Of a stretch of 17,427 nucleotides of DNA, positions 1-6,491 are shown piece after piece. How positions within the stretch are numbered: position 1 is the stretch's first letter; the number at the start of each line of letters is the position of its first letter. The notes under the pieces were generated by a model. It was not told the origin of the DNA and did not search any database. It saw only the letters and a program-made list of their open reading frames with translations. Location: the NCBI GenBank assembly GCA_019084435.1, contig JAHRFV010000263.1, positions 1 to 17,427 on the forward strand, given 5' to 3'. The translations under genes were made by a program, and so were the position numbers. The stretch comes from Dethiosulfatibacter sp. (lineage in GTDB: Bacteria; Bacillota_A; Clostridia; Tissierellales; Dethiosulfatibacteraceae).

Positions 1-4
1 AATT

Positions 5-226
5 TCAATAGTTTTTTATCCGATGACTAACAGTGCTAAGACTCCCACTTCTATAAGTGGGAGATAAGCACTGTAGAGTCCCTGGATAAGGGTTCTTGGA
101 TTCAGTTGGCGTTTCATACGCTATCTGAACCTTAGAAACCCTTATCCAGGGACTCTACAGTGCTTATCTCCCACTTATAGAAGTGGGAGTCTTAGCACTG
201 TTAGTCATCGGATAAAAAACTATTGA
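5..226. repeat. Long perfect inverted repeat (fold-back element, MITE-like)
   Basis: Positions 5-94 are the exact reverse complement of 137-226: 90 bp with no mismatch, separated by 42 nt (95-136) that can itself pair partly, with a GCG/CGC tip hairpin. Each arm contains a nested hairpin, CTCCCACTT-CTAT-AAGTGGGAG, framed by CAGTGCT...AGCACTG. There is no ORF inside. Pairing may continue weakly outward, since bases 1-3 pair with 228-230 across a mismatch at 4/227, so the left boundary is uncertain and no target-site duplication can be called. It looks like a non-autonomous fold-back mobile element, possibly derived from an IS with subterminal palindromes. The parent element is not recognised. 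Confidence 0.8.
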
Positions 227-251
227 CATTAGTTGAAACATGCGATAAACT
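223..251 (+). promoter_or_regulatory. Promoter of the tetR gene
   Basis: TTGACA (223-228), a 17-bp spacer and TAAACT (246-251) form a good sigma-A-type promoter upstream of the TetR gene. The -35 box straddles the right edge of the long inverted repeat, which ends at 226, so the element supplies its first four bases. Confidence 0.6.
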
Positions 252-262
252 GAACATGTTCA
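251..262. promoter_or_regulatory. Palindromic operator, probably TetR autoregulatory
   Basis: TGAACATGTTCA is a perfect 12-bp palindrome abutting the -10 box. The ATGTTCAA half is repeated at 267-274. Its position over the likely start of transcription and just upstream of a TetR-family gene fits an autorepression site. Binding is inferred, not shown. Confidence 0.5.
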
Positions 263-298
263 ATAAATGTTCAAATAATATCAAAAAGAGGTACGTGA

Positions 299-862
299 AT
301 GAAAGGAACAGATGCAAGAAATAATATAATCAATGCTGTGGTAGAAATCATTAGCGAAGGTTTTGACGTAGATAAGATTACTGTTCGGCAGGTGGCTGAA
401 CGAGCAAATATTGGGATTGGATTAATCAATTACCACTTTAATTCCAAGAATAAACTACTAAGTATTGCAGTTGCAGAATATATGGCGAAAATTGCAGCTG
501 ATTTTGTGACTCCAGGCAATTACTCTGGATCAAACCCAGTTGAAAAGATTAAGGCAATGTTAAAAAAACTGTTTGGTATTGCTGAACAGCATGAAGCATT
601 AATAAAATTCACAATAACTCAAAATCTGCTTGATGGTGAAATGAAGACACCACTTTTTCTAATTCCAGTACTGAAAGAGTTCTTTGGTGATCAAAAGGAT
701 GAGATTCATTTAAGGATAATAGCGTTGCAAATTCTGCTGCCTATTCAAATTGCAAGCATAAACCCCGCAGAGTTTCATTTATATAGTGGGATCGATTTGC
801 ATGATGAAAGACAAAGAAATATATATATAGACACACTAGTGGATAACAGTTTGAAACATTAA
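299..862 (+). CDS. TetR/AcrR-family transcriptional regulator
   Basis: A 187-residue one-component repressor, a normal length for the family. The N-terminal helix-turn-helix lies at about residues 27-50 (ITVRQVAERANIGIGLINYHF, then NSKNKLL), the family's most conserved block, with the typical YHF after the recognition helix. The remaining residues form the variable ligand-binding and dimerisation domain, from which no ligand can be read. The ATG at 299 is supported by AAAGAGG about 8 nt upstream. It is preceded by its own promoter and a 12-bp palindrome, suggesting autoregulation. It is followed after 29 nt by an alpha/beta hydrolase, probably its main target and possibly acting on a related small molecule. 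The family call is secure; the regulon is inference. Confidence 0.9.
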   Translation: MKGTDARNNIINAVVEIISEGFDVDKITVRQVAERANIGIGLINYHFNSKNKLLSIAVAEYMAKIAADFVTPGNYSGSNPVEKIKAMLKKLFGIAEQHEALIKFTITQNLLDGEMKTPLFLIPVLKEFFGDQKDEIHLRIIALQILLPIQIASINPAEFHLYSGIDLHDERQRNIYIDTLVDNSLKH

Positions 863-947
863 AACATTTTGATTAAAAAGGAAAAGTAAAAATGAAAAAA
901 GAATTATAATAGGAACAGTTTTAGTAGTAATAATACTGCTGATAAAT

Positions 948-1817
948 TTGTATATTCAGTATAGAAGAGATATTAGCGCTGCTTACCAACGAGTATCTGA
1001 TGGTAGCAACATACTTATGACAGGAAATGGAGCAATAGAGTATGGAATTGATGGGGAGGGGATGCCAGTATTACTGGTCCATGGTGCCGGCGGGGGTTAT
1101 GACCAAGGTCTTCTTATGGGGCAGGCGTTTCTAGGGAGTGGGTATAAGTTCATCTCCGTTTCAAGATTTGGTTATCTTGGATCCCCGTTTGTGGATGACT
1201 CCACAGTAGAAAAACAAGCTTTGCTATATAACAATCTTCTTGAACATTTGGATGTAGATAGAGCGATTATATTGGGTGTTTCTGCCGGAGGTCCTTCAGC
1301 CGTTCAATTTACACATGACTATCCAGAGAGGAGTAGTGCGCTTATTTTGGTGTCTGCTGTTTCCAAGTTTATGGGCGACGAGATTCCTATGAGTACTAAA
1401 ATTGTGAACATTATTCAGAAATCAGACTTCGTATATTGGCTAGTTCTAAAAACGTTTCGCACTCAATTTTTAGAGTTAATCGGCATACCTCAGGAAACAT
1501 ATTCTGCTTTGGATTTACATGACAAAGAATTTGCGGATAAGATGCTGGAGTATATGCATCCTATGAGCAAAAGGAGTCTTGGAAACATCCATGAAGCCAA
1601 TATAAGACCATTGTCTGGTGATAAAATGAGTGGAATTTCAATTCCTACCATGATATTACATGCAAAGGACGATATCTTAGTTACCTACGAACATGCGGAG
1701 TATTATAGTAAAAACATTGAGCAATCTGAGCTAGTATCATTTGATAGTGGGGGGCATGGTATGGCTACAGAATTGAAGTCAATTAGAAATAACATAAATA
1801 GGTTTTTGAAAGAGTGA
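948..1817 (+). CDS. Alpha/beta hydrolase; N-terminal anchor out of frame (possible frameshift)
   Basis: Serine hydrolase of the alpha/beta fold. Counted from the TTG at 948, it shows the oxyanion-hole HGAGGG (45-50), nucleophile elbow GVSAGG with Ser112, acid Asp241/242 in AKDDILV, and His270 in GGHG. The triad is complete, so the domain is probably active; the substrate is unknown. The start is odd. TTG 948 has no ribosome-binding site, whereas ATG 892 has AAGG about 10 nt upstream but meets a stop after five codons. Adding one A to the A6 run at 895-900 would join ATG 892 to this frame and give MKKRIIIGTVLVVIILLIN, a classic membrane anchor. The gene is therefore either frameshifted, recoded by slippage, or affected by a sequence error. 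It follows tetR closely and meets the next gene tail to tail with no gap. Confidence 0.82.
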   Translation: MYIQYRRDISAAYQRVSDGSNILMTGNGAIEYGIDGEGMPVLLVHGAGGGYDQGLLMGQAFLGSGYKFISVSRFGYLGSPFVDDSTVEKQALLYNNLLEHLDVDRAIILGVSAGGPSAVQFTHDYPERSSALILVSAVSKFMGDEIPMSTKIVNIIQKSDFVYWLVLKTFRTQFLELIGIPQETYSALDLHDKEFADKMLEYMHPMSKRSLGNIHEANIRPLSGDKMSGISIPTMILHAKDDILVTYEHAEYYSKNIEQSELVSFDSGGHGMATELKSIRNNINRFLKE

Positions 1818-2384
1818 TTAATCGTCAGGCAATTGACAAAATTCTGAAAATCCAGCAGGTGGAACTCCCAGTGCTTGAATCAATCTTGCCCAATAATTGA
1901 CTTGAGCGGCTGTGCTTGCTAGAATTACAATCTCTCGTTCACTGAAGTTGAGTTTCAAAGATTCGATAAATTCACTTGGGAACGAAAGCGGTGACTTTGA
2001 AATCAACCTTGCATATTCCAGTGCGATTCTTTCTCGCTCTGAGAATGTAGGGATTTCTGATGCAAGATTGCTGTCTTGAAGAGCGGATAACTCATCAGGT
2101 GTAATGTCTGATTTTTCATATTCAGCAGAATTCATATCTATACAGAATGGACATGAGACAGAAAACGAGGTTTGCATGCGAACAAGCTTCAGCATCCTTA
2201 CACTTATAGTTTTGTCTTTGTGGGCGACCAAAGATTCCAAAACAGCGGAGCCGATAGCTGTTTTTGGATACCAGGATAATAACTTAGGAACCTCCAGATC
2301 CTTACCGGTAATCTTCTTTGATAGCCATATTCCGGGTCTCAATATTAGTGGTAGTTTAGTTGGCGGTTTAATAAATGCGGACAT
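1818..2384 (-). CDS. Carboxymuconolactone decarboxylase (CMD)/AhpD-like family protein
   Basis: A 188-residue protein of the CMD/AhpD all-helical fold. The signature is the CxxC pair CPFC (residues 78-81) on the helix preceded by VRMQTSFSVS. In AhpD this motif is CxxCxxxH and acts as a peroxidase relay; here the His position is Asn (CPFCIDMN), seen in many uncharacterised family members. A thiol-dependent redox role is more likely than true decarboxylation, but this is inference from the motif. The start (complement of CAT at 2382-2384) has a strong GGAGGAT ribosome-binding site. Its stop codon abuts the stop of the convergent hydrolase, with no room for a terminator. Its promoter carries an operator-like palindrome. 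Confidence 0.85.
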   Translation of the reverse strand: MSAFIKPPTKLPLILRPGIWLSKKITGKDLEVPKLLSWYPKTAIGSAVLESLVAHKDKTISVRMLKLVRMQTSFSVSCPFCIDMNSAEYEKSDITPDELSALQDSNLASEIPTFSERERIALEYARLISKSPLSFPSEFIESLKLNFSEREIVILASTAAQVNYWARLIQALGVPPAGFSEFCQLPDD

Positions 2385-2439
2385 ATTATCCTCCTTTTTT
2401 GATACAGGTCATTGGAACCTTGTATATTGATATACTTGC

Positions 2440-2468
2440 ATGTTATGGTTGTTTTAACAACATGTCAA
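2440..2468 (-). promoter_or_regulatory. Promoter of the CMD-family gene with internal operator
   Basis: On the minus strand, TTGACA (complement of 2463-2468), a 17-bp spacer and TAACAT (complement of 2440-2445) form a good promoter for the CMD gene. The spacer holds the inverted repeat GTTGTT-TT-AACAAC (2448-2461), placed where a bound repressor would block RNA polymerase. The regulator is not known. Confidence 0.6.
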
Positions 2469-2497
2469 GCAAGTAATTTAGATTGTATTGATAACCC

Positions 2498-2524
2498 TTG
2501 ATTTTAGCTTACAAACATTATAGT
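2498..2524 (+). promoter_or_regulatory. Possible promoter for the DapA-family/serine dehydratase operon
   Basis: TTGATT (2498-2503) and TATAGT (2519-2524) lie about 85 bp upstream of the DapA-like start. The 15-bp spacer is shorter than ideal, so this is a tentative call. Confidence 0.3.
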
Positions 2525-2607
2525 ATGAAAACAACTAAAGTTGGCGATCTCAGATTTTCCCCGTATATGAAGGTTATAAGAATATATTTTTTAAGGAGGA
2601 ATGTAAA

Positions 2608-3489
2608 ATGCTAAAAGGTACATTTGTAGTGATGGTAACCCCAATGTTGGAGAATTATGATGTAGATATTGAAACTTTAAAGAAAAACATTGACTGGTAT
2701 ATTGAGGAAGGGTTGCCGGGCATATGTGTATGTGGCGGTACCGGTGAGTTTACAAGTCTGACTCAGGAAGAAAGACTATTGATTGCTGAAACTGCTGTTA
2801 GCCATTCTAAGGGGAGAATTAAATGTATTATAGGTACAGCTGCAGAGACAACAAAAGAAACTATTTTATTGACAAAACATGCTGAAGAGATTGGCGCAGA
2901 CGCTGTCATGATCATTAACCCATATTATTGCAGGCCTACCCCTGATGAGATATTTGAACATTATCACGCTATCTCTGAAGCAACCAACATACCGATTATG
3001 GTTTATAACAATCCTGCTCATTCAGGTGTTGATTTGACACCAGACATAATCGCTAGATTATCGGATATTCGAAACGTTGATTATGTTAAGGATGCTTCTG
3101 GGGACTTGAGGCGTATTCCAGATATATTGAGACTAACAAATGGGAAGATGAGTATTTTTTGTGGTGGAGAAGACCTTATCTTTGAAAACTATTTATTGGG
3201 CGCTGTTGGCTGGATATCAGTCTGCGCAAATATCATACCCAAAGAGGCGCATGCTATTTATGAATTAATCCAAGACAATAAAGTAGCGGATGCAAAAGCA
3301 CTATTTCTTAAACTGTATCCATTACTGGACTTGTTGGAAAATCAGCCGAAAGCTATTCAAAAAGTTAAAACTAGCTTAGAATTAATGGGTAGAAAAGTGG
3401 GTCCTTCAAGATTACCCCGGTTACCTCTGACCTCGAGCGATACTGAAGAATTGAAAAAGATTCTGAAAAACCTGGAAGTCATTAGATAA
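2608..3489 (+). CDS. DapA/NAL-family aldolase (not typical lysine-pathway DapA)
   Basis: A 293-residue (beta/alpha)8 class I aldolase of the DHDPS/N-acetylneuraminate lyase superfamily. Seen: GGTGE (43-47), active-site Tyr133 in MVYNNP, and Schiff-base Lys161 in YVKDASGD. These residues define a pyruvate-type lyase or synthase. In DapA enzymes residue 44 is Thr and residue 138 is the Arg that binds aspartate semialdehyde; here they are Gly44 and His138 (NNPAHSG). A 2-oxo acid or sugar-acid aldolase, cleaving to pyruvate plus an aldehyde, is therefore more likely than lysine biosynthesis. The start has AAGGAGGA about 7 nt upstream. The serine dehydratase 29 nt downstream, which also makes pyruvate, suggests a shared catabolic role. 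The fold call is secure; the substrate is unknown. Confidence 0.85.
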   Translation: MLKGTFVVMVTPMLENYDVDIETLKKNIDWYIEEGLPGICVCGGTGEFTSLTQEERLLIAETAVSHSKGRIKCIIGTAAETTKETILLTKHAEEIGADAVMIINPYYCRPTPDEIFEHYHAISEATNIPIMVYNNPAHSGVDLTPDIIARLSDIRNVDYVKDASGDLRRIPDILRLTNGKMSIFCGGEDLIFENYLLGAVGWISVCANIIPKEAHAIYELIQDNKVADAKALFLKLYPLLDLLENQPKAIQKVKTSLELMGRKVGPSRLPRLPLTSSDTEELKKILKNLEVIR

Positions 3490-3518
3490 GAAGTCATTTT
3501 CAGATTAGTGGAGGAATT

Positions 3519-5087
3519 ATGCTAAAACAACCTGCTAGTATATTCAACGATGTAATAGGTCCTGTTATGAGAGGCCCATCCAGCTCTCACGTTGCCGGTG
3601 CTGCAAGGATTGGTTCAATCATTCGGCAATCCTTGGACGTCGAACCCAAAAGAATTATTGTGGAATTTGACATTAATGGATCATTGGCTGAGTCTTATCA
3701 CGGCCACGGTTCTGATATTGGATTTGCAAGTGGCCTTCTTGGGATGGCATTGACAGATCCATCAGTTCAAAATGCTTGTGATATTGCAAAAAATCATGGA
3801 ATCGATATTCAATTCATCGTTTTGGATTATGGTGCAGTACATCCTAACAACTATCGGATTCAACTATATGATGAAAATGGGAGTTCTCATATCTGGGAAG
3901 CTATTTCTGTAGGTGGTGGTATGATTGAAGTCGTCAAATTCGATGGGTTTGAGATTTCGATATGTGGGGATTTTTTTGAATTATTGTTAGTGATAGATGG
4001 AACAAGCCCGGAGTCAATAAAAACACTAGAAATTGTGAAAAGCATCATTGGTGATTATGAAGATGTTGTATGTATTAAAGGGTTTGATCGGAGTCTTATC
4101 AACGTAAAAACAAAAACTCAGCCTGAAGTTTGGATTCTAGACGAGTTACGAAATTTATCAGGCATGGTTAATCTGATGGATTTTCAGCCAATATTACCTA
4201 TTCAGTCAAGTGTAAACTGTAAAGTGCCTTTTTCGACAGCTGTCCAACTAAAAGAATTGGCTCAAAAGGACAATAAAGAAATGTGGGAGATGGCTGTGCT
4301 GTATGAAAGTGTCAGGGGCAACACAACTGAACAGGATATATTAAATAAAATGAATAACCTGATTGATATTATGGAGAATTCAATTGAAGAGGGATTAGCC
4401 GGAACGAATTATTCTGATCGAATTCTTGGTCCACAAGCGAGTAAGATAGAAGAGGGCATAAAAAGTGGGCGTCTAATTCCAGGCGATGTATTGAATCAAG
4501 TGATAAAATCTATCACTGCAATTATGGAGACAAAAAGCTCAATGGGTGTCATAGTAGCAGCTCCGACTGCAGGCTCATGTGGTTGTTTGCCTGGCACATT
4601 GCTATCAGTGGGAAAAACATTGGGCATGACACGGGAAGAGATTATTCATGGAATGCTTGCAGCAGGATTAATAGGCGTTTTCATATCAGAGGGAGCGACA
4701 TTCTCAGCAGAGGTGGCAGGATGTCAGGTTGAGTGTGGAGCAGGATCGGGAATGGCTGCGGCAGGTCTGGTTCAAATGTTTAACGGTACAGTGGAACAAT
4801 GTGTTGACGCTGCTTCCATAGCTTTGCAGAATGTTACTGGATTGGCATGCGACCCTGTAGCCAATAGAGTAGAAGTCCCCTGTCTCGGAAAAAACATTAT
4901 GGGTGGATCGAATGCAATTGTGAGCGCTAACATGGTCCTTGCAGGTTTTGATAAAGTTATTCCGCTTGATGAAACCATTGCTGCGATATATGATATTGGA
5001 CTCAAACTGCCCCTAGAGTTAAGATGTACTTTCGGAGGGCTTGGAAAAACAAATACCTCCATTGAGATCTCTAAACGATTATTATAA
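3519..5087 (+). CDS. L-serine ammonia-lyase, iron-sulfur dependent, fused beta-alpha form
   Basis: Deaminates L-serine to pyruvate and ammonia, using an oxygen-labile [4Fe-4S] cluster. The 522 residues read as a beta-type domain (about 1-220; GPSSSH at 19-24, with an ACT-like stretch around 140-200) joined to an alpha-type catalytic domain (about 235-522). The alpha part shows APTAGSCG (348-355) and the cluster cysteines Cys402 (GCQ), Cys444 (ACDPV) and Cys455 (VPC), matching the three conserved ligands of the family. Many Clostridia carry SdaAB and SdaAA as two genes; here they are one chain, longer than the roughly 455-residue enterobacterial enzyme. GGAGG lies 5 nt before the ATG. It forms an operon with the DapA-like aldolase. 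A relative acting on another beta-hydroxy amino acid cannot be excluded. Confidence 0.88.
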   Translation: MLKQPASIFNDVIGPVMRGPSSSHVAGAARIGSIIRQSLDVEPKRIIVEFDINGSLAESYHGHGSDIGFASGLLGMALTDPSVQNACDIAKNHGIDIQFIVLDYGAVHPNNYRIQLYDENGSSHIWEAISVGGGMIEVVKFDGFEISICGDFFELLLVIDGTSPESIKTLEIVKSIIGDYEDVVCIKGFDRSLINVKTKTQPEVWILDELRNLSGMVNLMDFQPILPIQSSVNCKVPFSTAVQLKELAQKDNKEMWEMAVLYESVRGNTTEQDILNKMNNLIDIMENSIEEGLAGTNYSDRILGPQASKIEEGIKSGRLIPGDVLNQVIKSITAIMETKSSMGVIVAAPTAGSCGCLPGTLLSVGKTLGMTREEIIHGMLAAGLIGVFISEGATFSAEVAGCQVECGAGSGMAAAGLVQMFNGTVEQCVDAASIALQNVTGLACDPVANRVEVPCLGKNIMGGSNAIVSANMVLAGFDKVIPLDETIAAIYDIGLKLPLELRCTFGGLGKTNTSIEISKRLL

Positions 5088-5113
5088 TTTGGAAGAGGGA
5101 GAGGTGATTAAAA

Positions 5114-5476
5114 ATGTCACTCATTGACAAAACGAAACAATCAATAGACGATTATATCACAGTTCAGCCTGAGGATATTCAACCATTGCTGAACATGGTA
5201 AGAGATGCGATTCGAAACGTACTACCAGATGCAGAAGAACGAATTTCATGGGGAATGCCGACGTTTTGGCAGAAACATAACATCATCCACTTTGCCGCAC
5301 ACAAAAAGCATATTGGATTGTATCCAGGAGATAAGGCCATAGAACATTTTCAAAACCGCTTAAAGGAGTACAAGACAAGCAAGGGTGCCATACAGTTTAC
5401 TTACGACAAGCCGATACCGTATGAACTCATTGGAGAGATTGCATTATGGTGCTACGAAACGGGAAACCACCATTGA
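5114..5476 (+). CDS. DUF1801-family protein (YdhG/Fra-like)
   Basis: A 120-residue cytosolic protein of the DUF1801 alpha/beta fold. Seen: the characteristic ISWGMPTFW segment (44-52), the HFAAHKKHIGLYPG segment (about 59-72) and SKGAIQF near the C-terminus. A B. subtilis family member has been described as a frataxin-like iron chaperone, but most members are uncharacterised and no metal ligands are diagnostic here. It lies 26 nt after the Fe-S serine dehydratase, with GAGAGGTG upstream of the ATG, so it is probably co-transcribed. A role in iron supply or repair for that enzyme is tempting but speculative. Its last codons run up to the next gene's leader region. Confidence 0.8.
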   Translation: MSLIDKTKQSIDDYITVQPEDIQPLLNMVRDAIRNVLPDAEERISWGMPTFWQKHNIIHFAAHKKHIGLYPGDKAIEHFQNRLKEYKTSKGAIQFTYDKPIPYELIGEIALWCYETGNHH

Positions 5477-5508
5477 TTCATTCAGGTGTTTTGATTGGAG
5501 ATGATTTT

Positions 5509-5955
5509 TTGGAAATTAGAAAAAAATTGTTGGTGTTCATAGTTTTTATTATTGTTATTTCTATTACCGGATGCAGTGATGATAATAACGGTTTATCGAT
5601 TAATCCAGATATATATGAATACACACCAGCCATGTCATCAGTGCCCGGAATTGCGCTAACCGCTACATTTCAAAGAGATTTGAAAAATAAGAATTATAAA
5701 TTTCATTGGATGACGGAACAGGGAACTTTTCTAACCTGGCACAATGATGGAAAAGGACGGATAGAAGTATTAGGTAATGATATAAAAACAAATGTACATA
5801 AAGTGTATTGGACGGTTGATTTGGACCAGATTATCGAGGAAACTTCATTTACAATATATCTTACTGTAGAAAACTTAGATACTGATGAGATTATGTATGA
5901 AACCAATATCAACATCCTTCAACAAAAGGAAGGTTATTTTTCGATAAAGAAGTAA
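5509..5955 (+). CDS. Small lipoprotein with predicted beta-rich domain
   Basis: The TTG at 5509, with GGAG 8 nt upstream, is preferred to the ATG at 5446, which overlaps the previous gene and would give an N-terminal extension unlike a signal peptide. From 5509 the 148-residue protein begins MEIRKKLLVFIVFIIVISITGC: a charged start, a hydrophobic core and a lipobox with Cys22, so it should be lipidated and held on the outer face of the membrane. The mature part is short alternating strands (YKFHWMTEQGTFLTW, HKVYWTVD, TFTIYLTVE-like), suggesting an immunoglobulin-like beta sandwich. No family is recognised. It is the last gene before the terminator at 5981. Confidence 0.7.
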   Translation: MEIRKKLLVFIVFIIVISITGCSDDNNGLSINPDIYEYTPAMSSVPGIALTATFQRDLKNKNYKFHWMTEQGTFLTWHNDGKGRIEVLGNDIKTNVHKVYWTVDLDQIIEETSFTIYLTVENLDTDEIMYETNINILQQKEGYFSIKK

Positions 5956-5980
5956 TGCCATATTGATGTGCAGATAGCTC

Positions 5981-6014
5981 AAGAGACGCGGTTTGAAGAG
6001 ACTGTGTCTTTTTT
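5981..6014 (+). terminator. Rho-independent terminator after the lipoprotein gene
   Basis: AAGAGACGCGGT (5981-5992) pairs with ACTGTGTCTTTT (6001-6012) in a 12-bp stem with a few G-U pairs and an 8-nt loop, followed by a T-run. It ends the operon that starts at 2608. Confidence 0.7.
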
Positions 6015-6160
6015 ATTTGGATGCGTATTGAATATTTGCATAAAAGGAGTAGAATGAGATTGAATGAAGAATTCTTTTGATTTAGTATTACAAGGTGATT
6101 GATGATTATGTCTAATGATAGAAAACATAACCCTATTATTGCCTTGATCTTTATATAATG

Positions 6161-6169
6161 TGATATAAT
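6161..6169 (+). promoter_or_regulatory. Extended -10 promoter element before the ArsA operon
   Basis: TGATATAAT is an extended -10 (TGn-TATAAT) 30 bp upstream of the small Cys-Cys protein gene. A second TATAAT lies at 6154-6159. No strong -35 box is visible at the right spacing; TTGCCT at 6139 is 19 bp away. Confidence 0.45.
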
Positions 6170-6198
6170 TAAGTTAGAAAAAAATCGGGTGATATAAA

Positions 6199-6480
6199 TT
6201 GGAAAATAAAAGAGAGATATTTGACAATTTTAAAGATTTTTTGAAAGCAGCTTTTGATTTTAAAGAAAACTCGAGGCAACATATTAAAAAAGTGGCTTAT
6301 GATGAAATGGATAATTTCATGCTTCTTTGCTATGGAGATTTATTAGGAATTCCTGTACCTACTGCGTATTACACTTTGGAATTACTGCCATATCTAGCAG
6401 AAGACTTGGAAGGCTGGGAAAGAAGAATAATGGCGAGAAAAAGTGTTTATGGAGATAGATGGGGAGATTTTTGCTGTTAG
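6199..6480 (+). CDS. Small ArsA-associated protein ending in Cys-Cys (cory-CC-star-like)
   Basis: A 93-residue protein with no signal peptide. The middle carries a compact motif block, MLLCYGDLLGIPVPTAYYTLELLPYL, written here in overlapping parts: MLLCYGDLLGIP at about 42-53 and AYYTLELLPYL at about 56-66, then WERR and a final Cys-Cys directly before the TAG stop. From memory, this layout beside an ArsA-type ATPase resembles the family named cory-CC-star, of unknown function; a profile search was not possible. The start is TTG with GGGTGATA upstream, a weak signal. The gene ends 11 nt before the ATPase start, so the two are clearly co-transcribed. The terminal cysteine pair could bind a metal or form a disulfide or persulfide relay; this is inference. 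Confidence 0.72.
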   Translation: MENKREIFDNFKDFLKAAFDFKENSRQHIKKVAYDEMDNFMLLCYGDLLGIPVPTAYYTLELLPYLAEDLEGWERRIMARKSVYGDRWGDFCC

Positions 6481-6491
6481 GAGGGGTATAA

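Noticed and set aside
5..226. CRISPR array
   Set aside because: The repeats are two long inverted arms, not short direct repeats with unique spacers.
2104..2430. Plus-strand open frame opposite the CMD-family gene
   Set aside because: The minus-strand gene has a CxxC motif, a strong ribosome-binding site and a promoter; the plus-strand frame has none of these.
6054..6080. Eight-codon frame after AAGGAG near 6043
   Set aside because: Despite a good ribosome-binding site it stops after eight codons with no relation to the neighbours.
6108..6158. 16-codon ATG frame (MSNDRKHNPIIALIFI) in the 6015-6198 gap
   Set aside because: The ribosome-binding site is weak and poorly placed, and the frame ends in the promoter region of the next gene. 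It may be a remnant, but nothing supports a gene.
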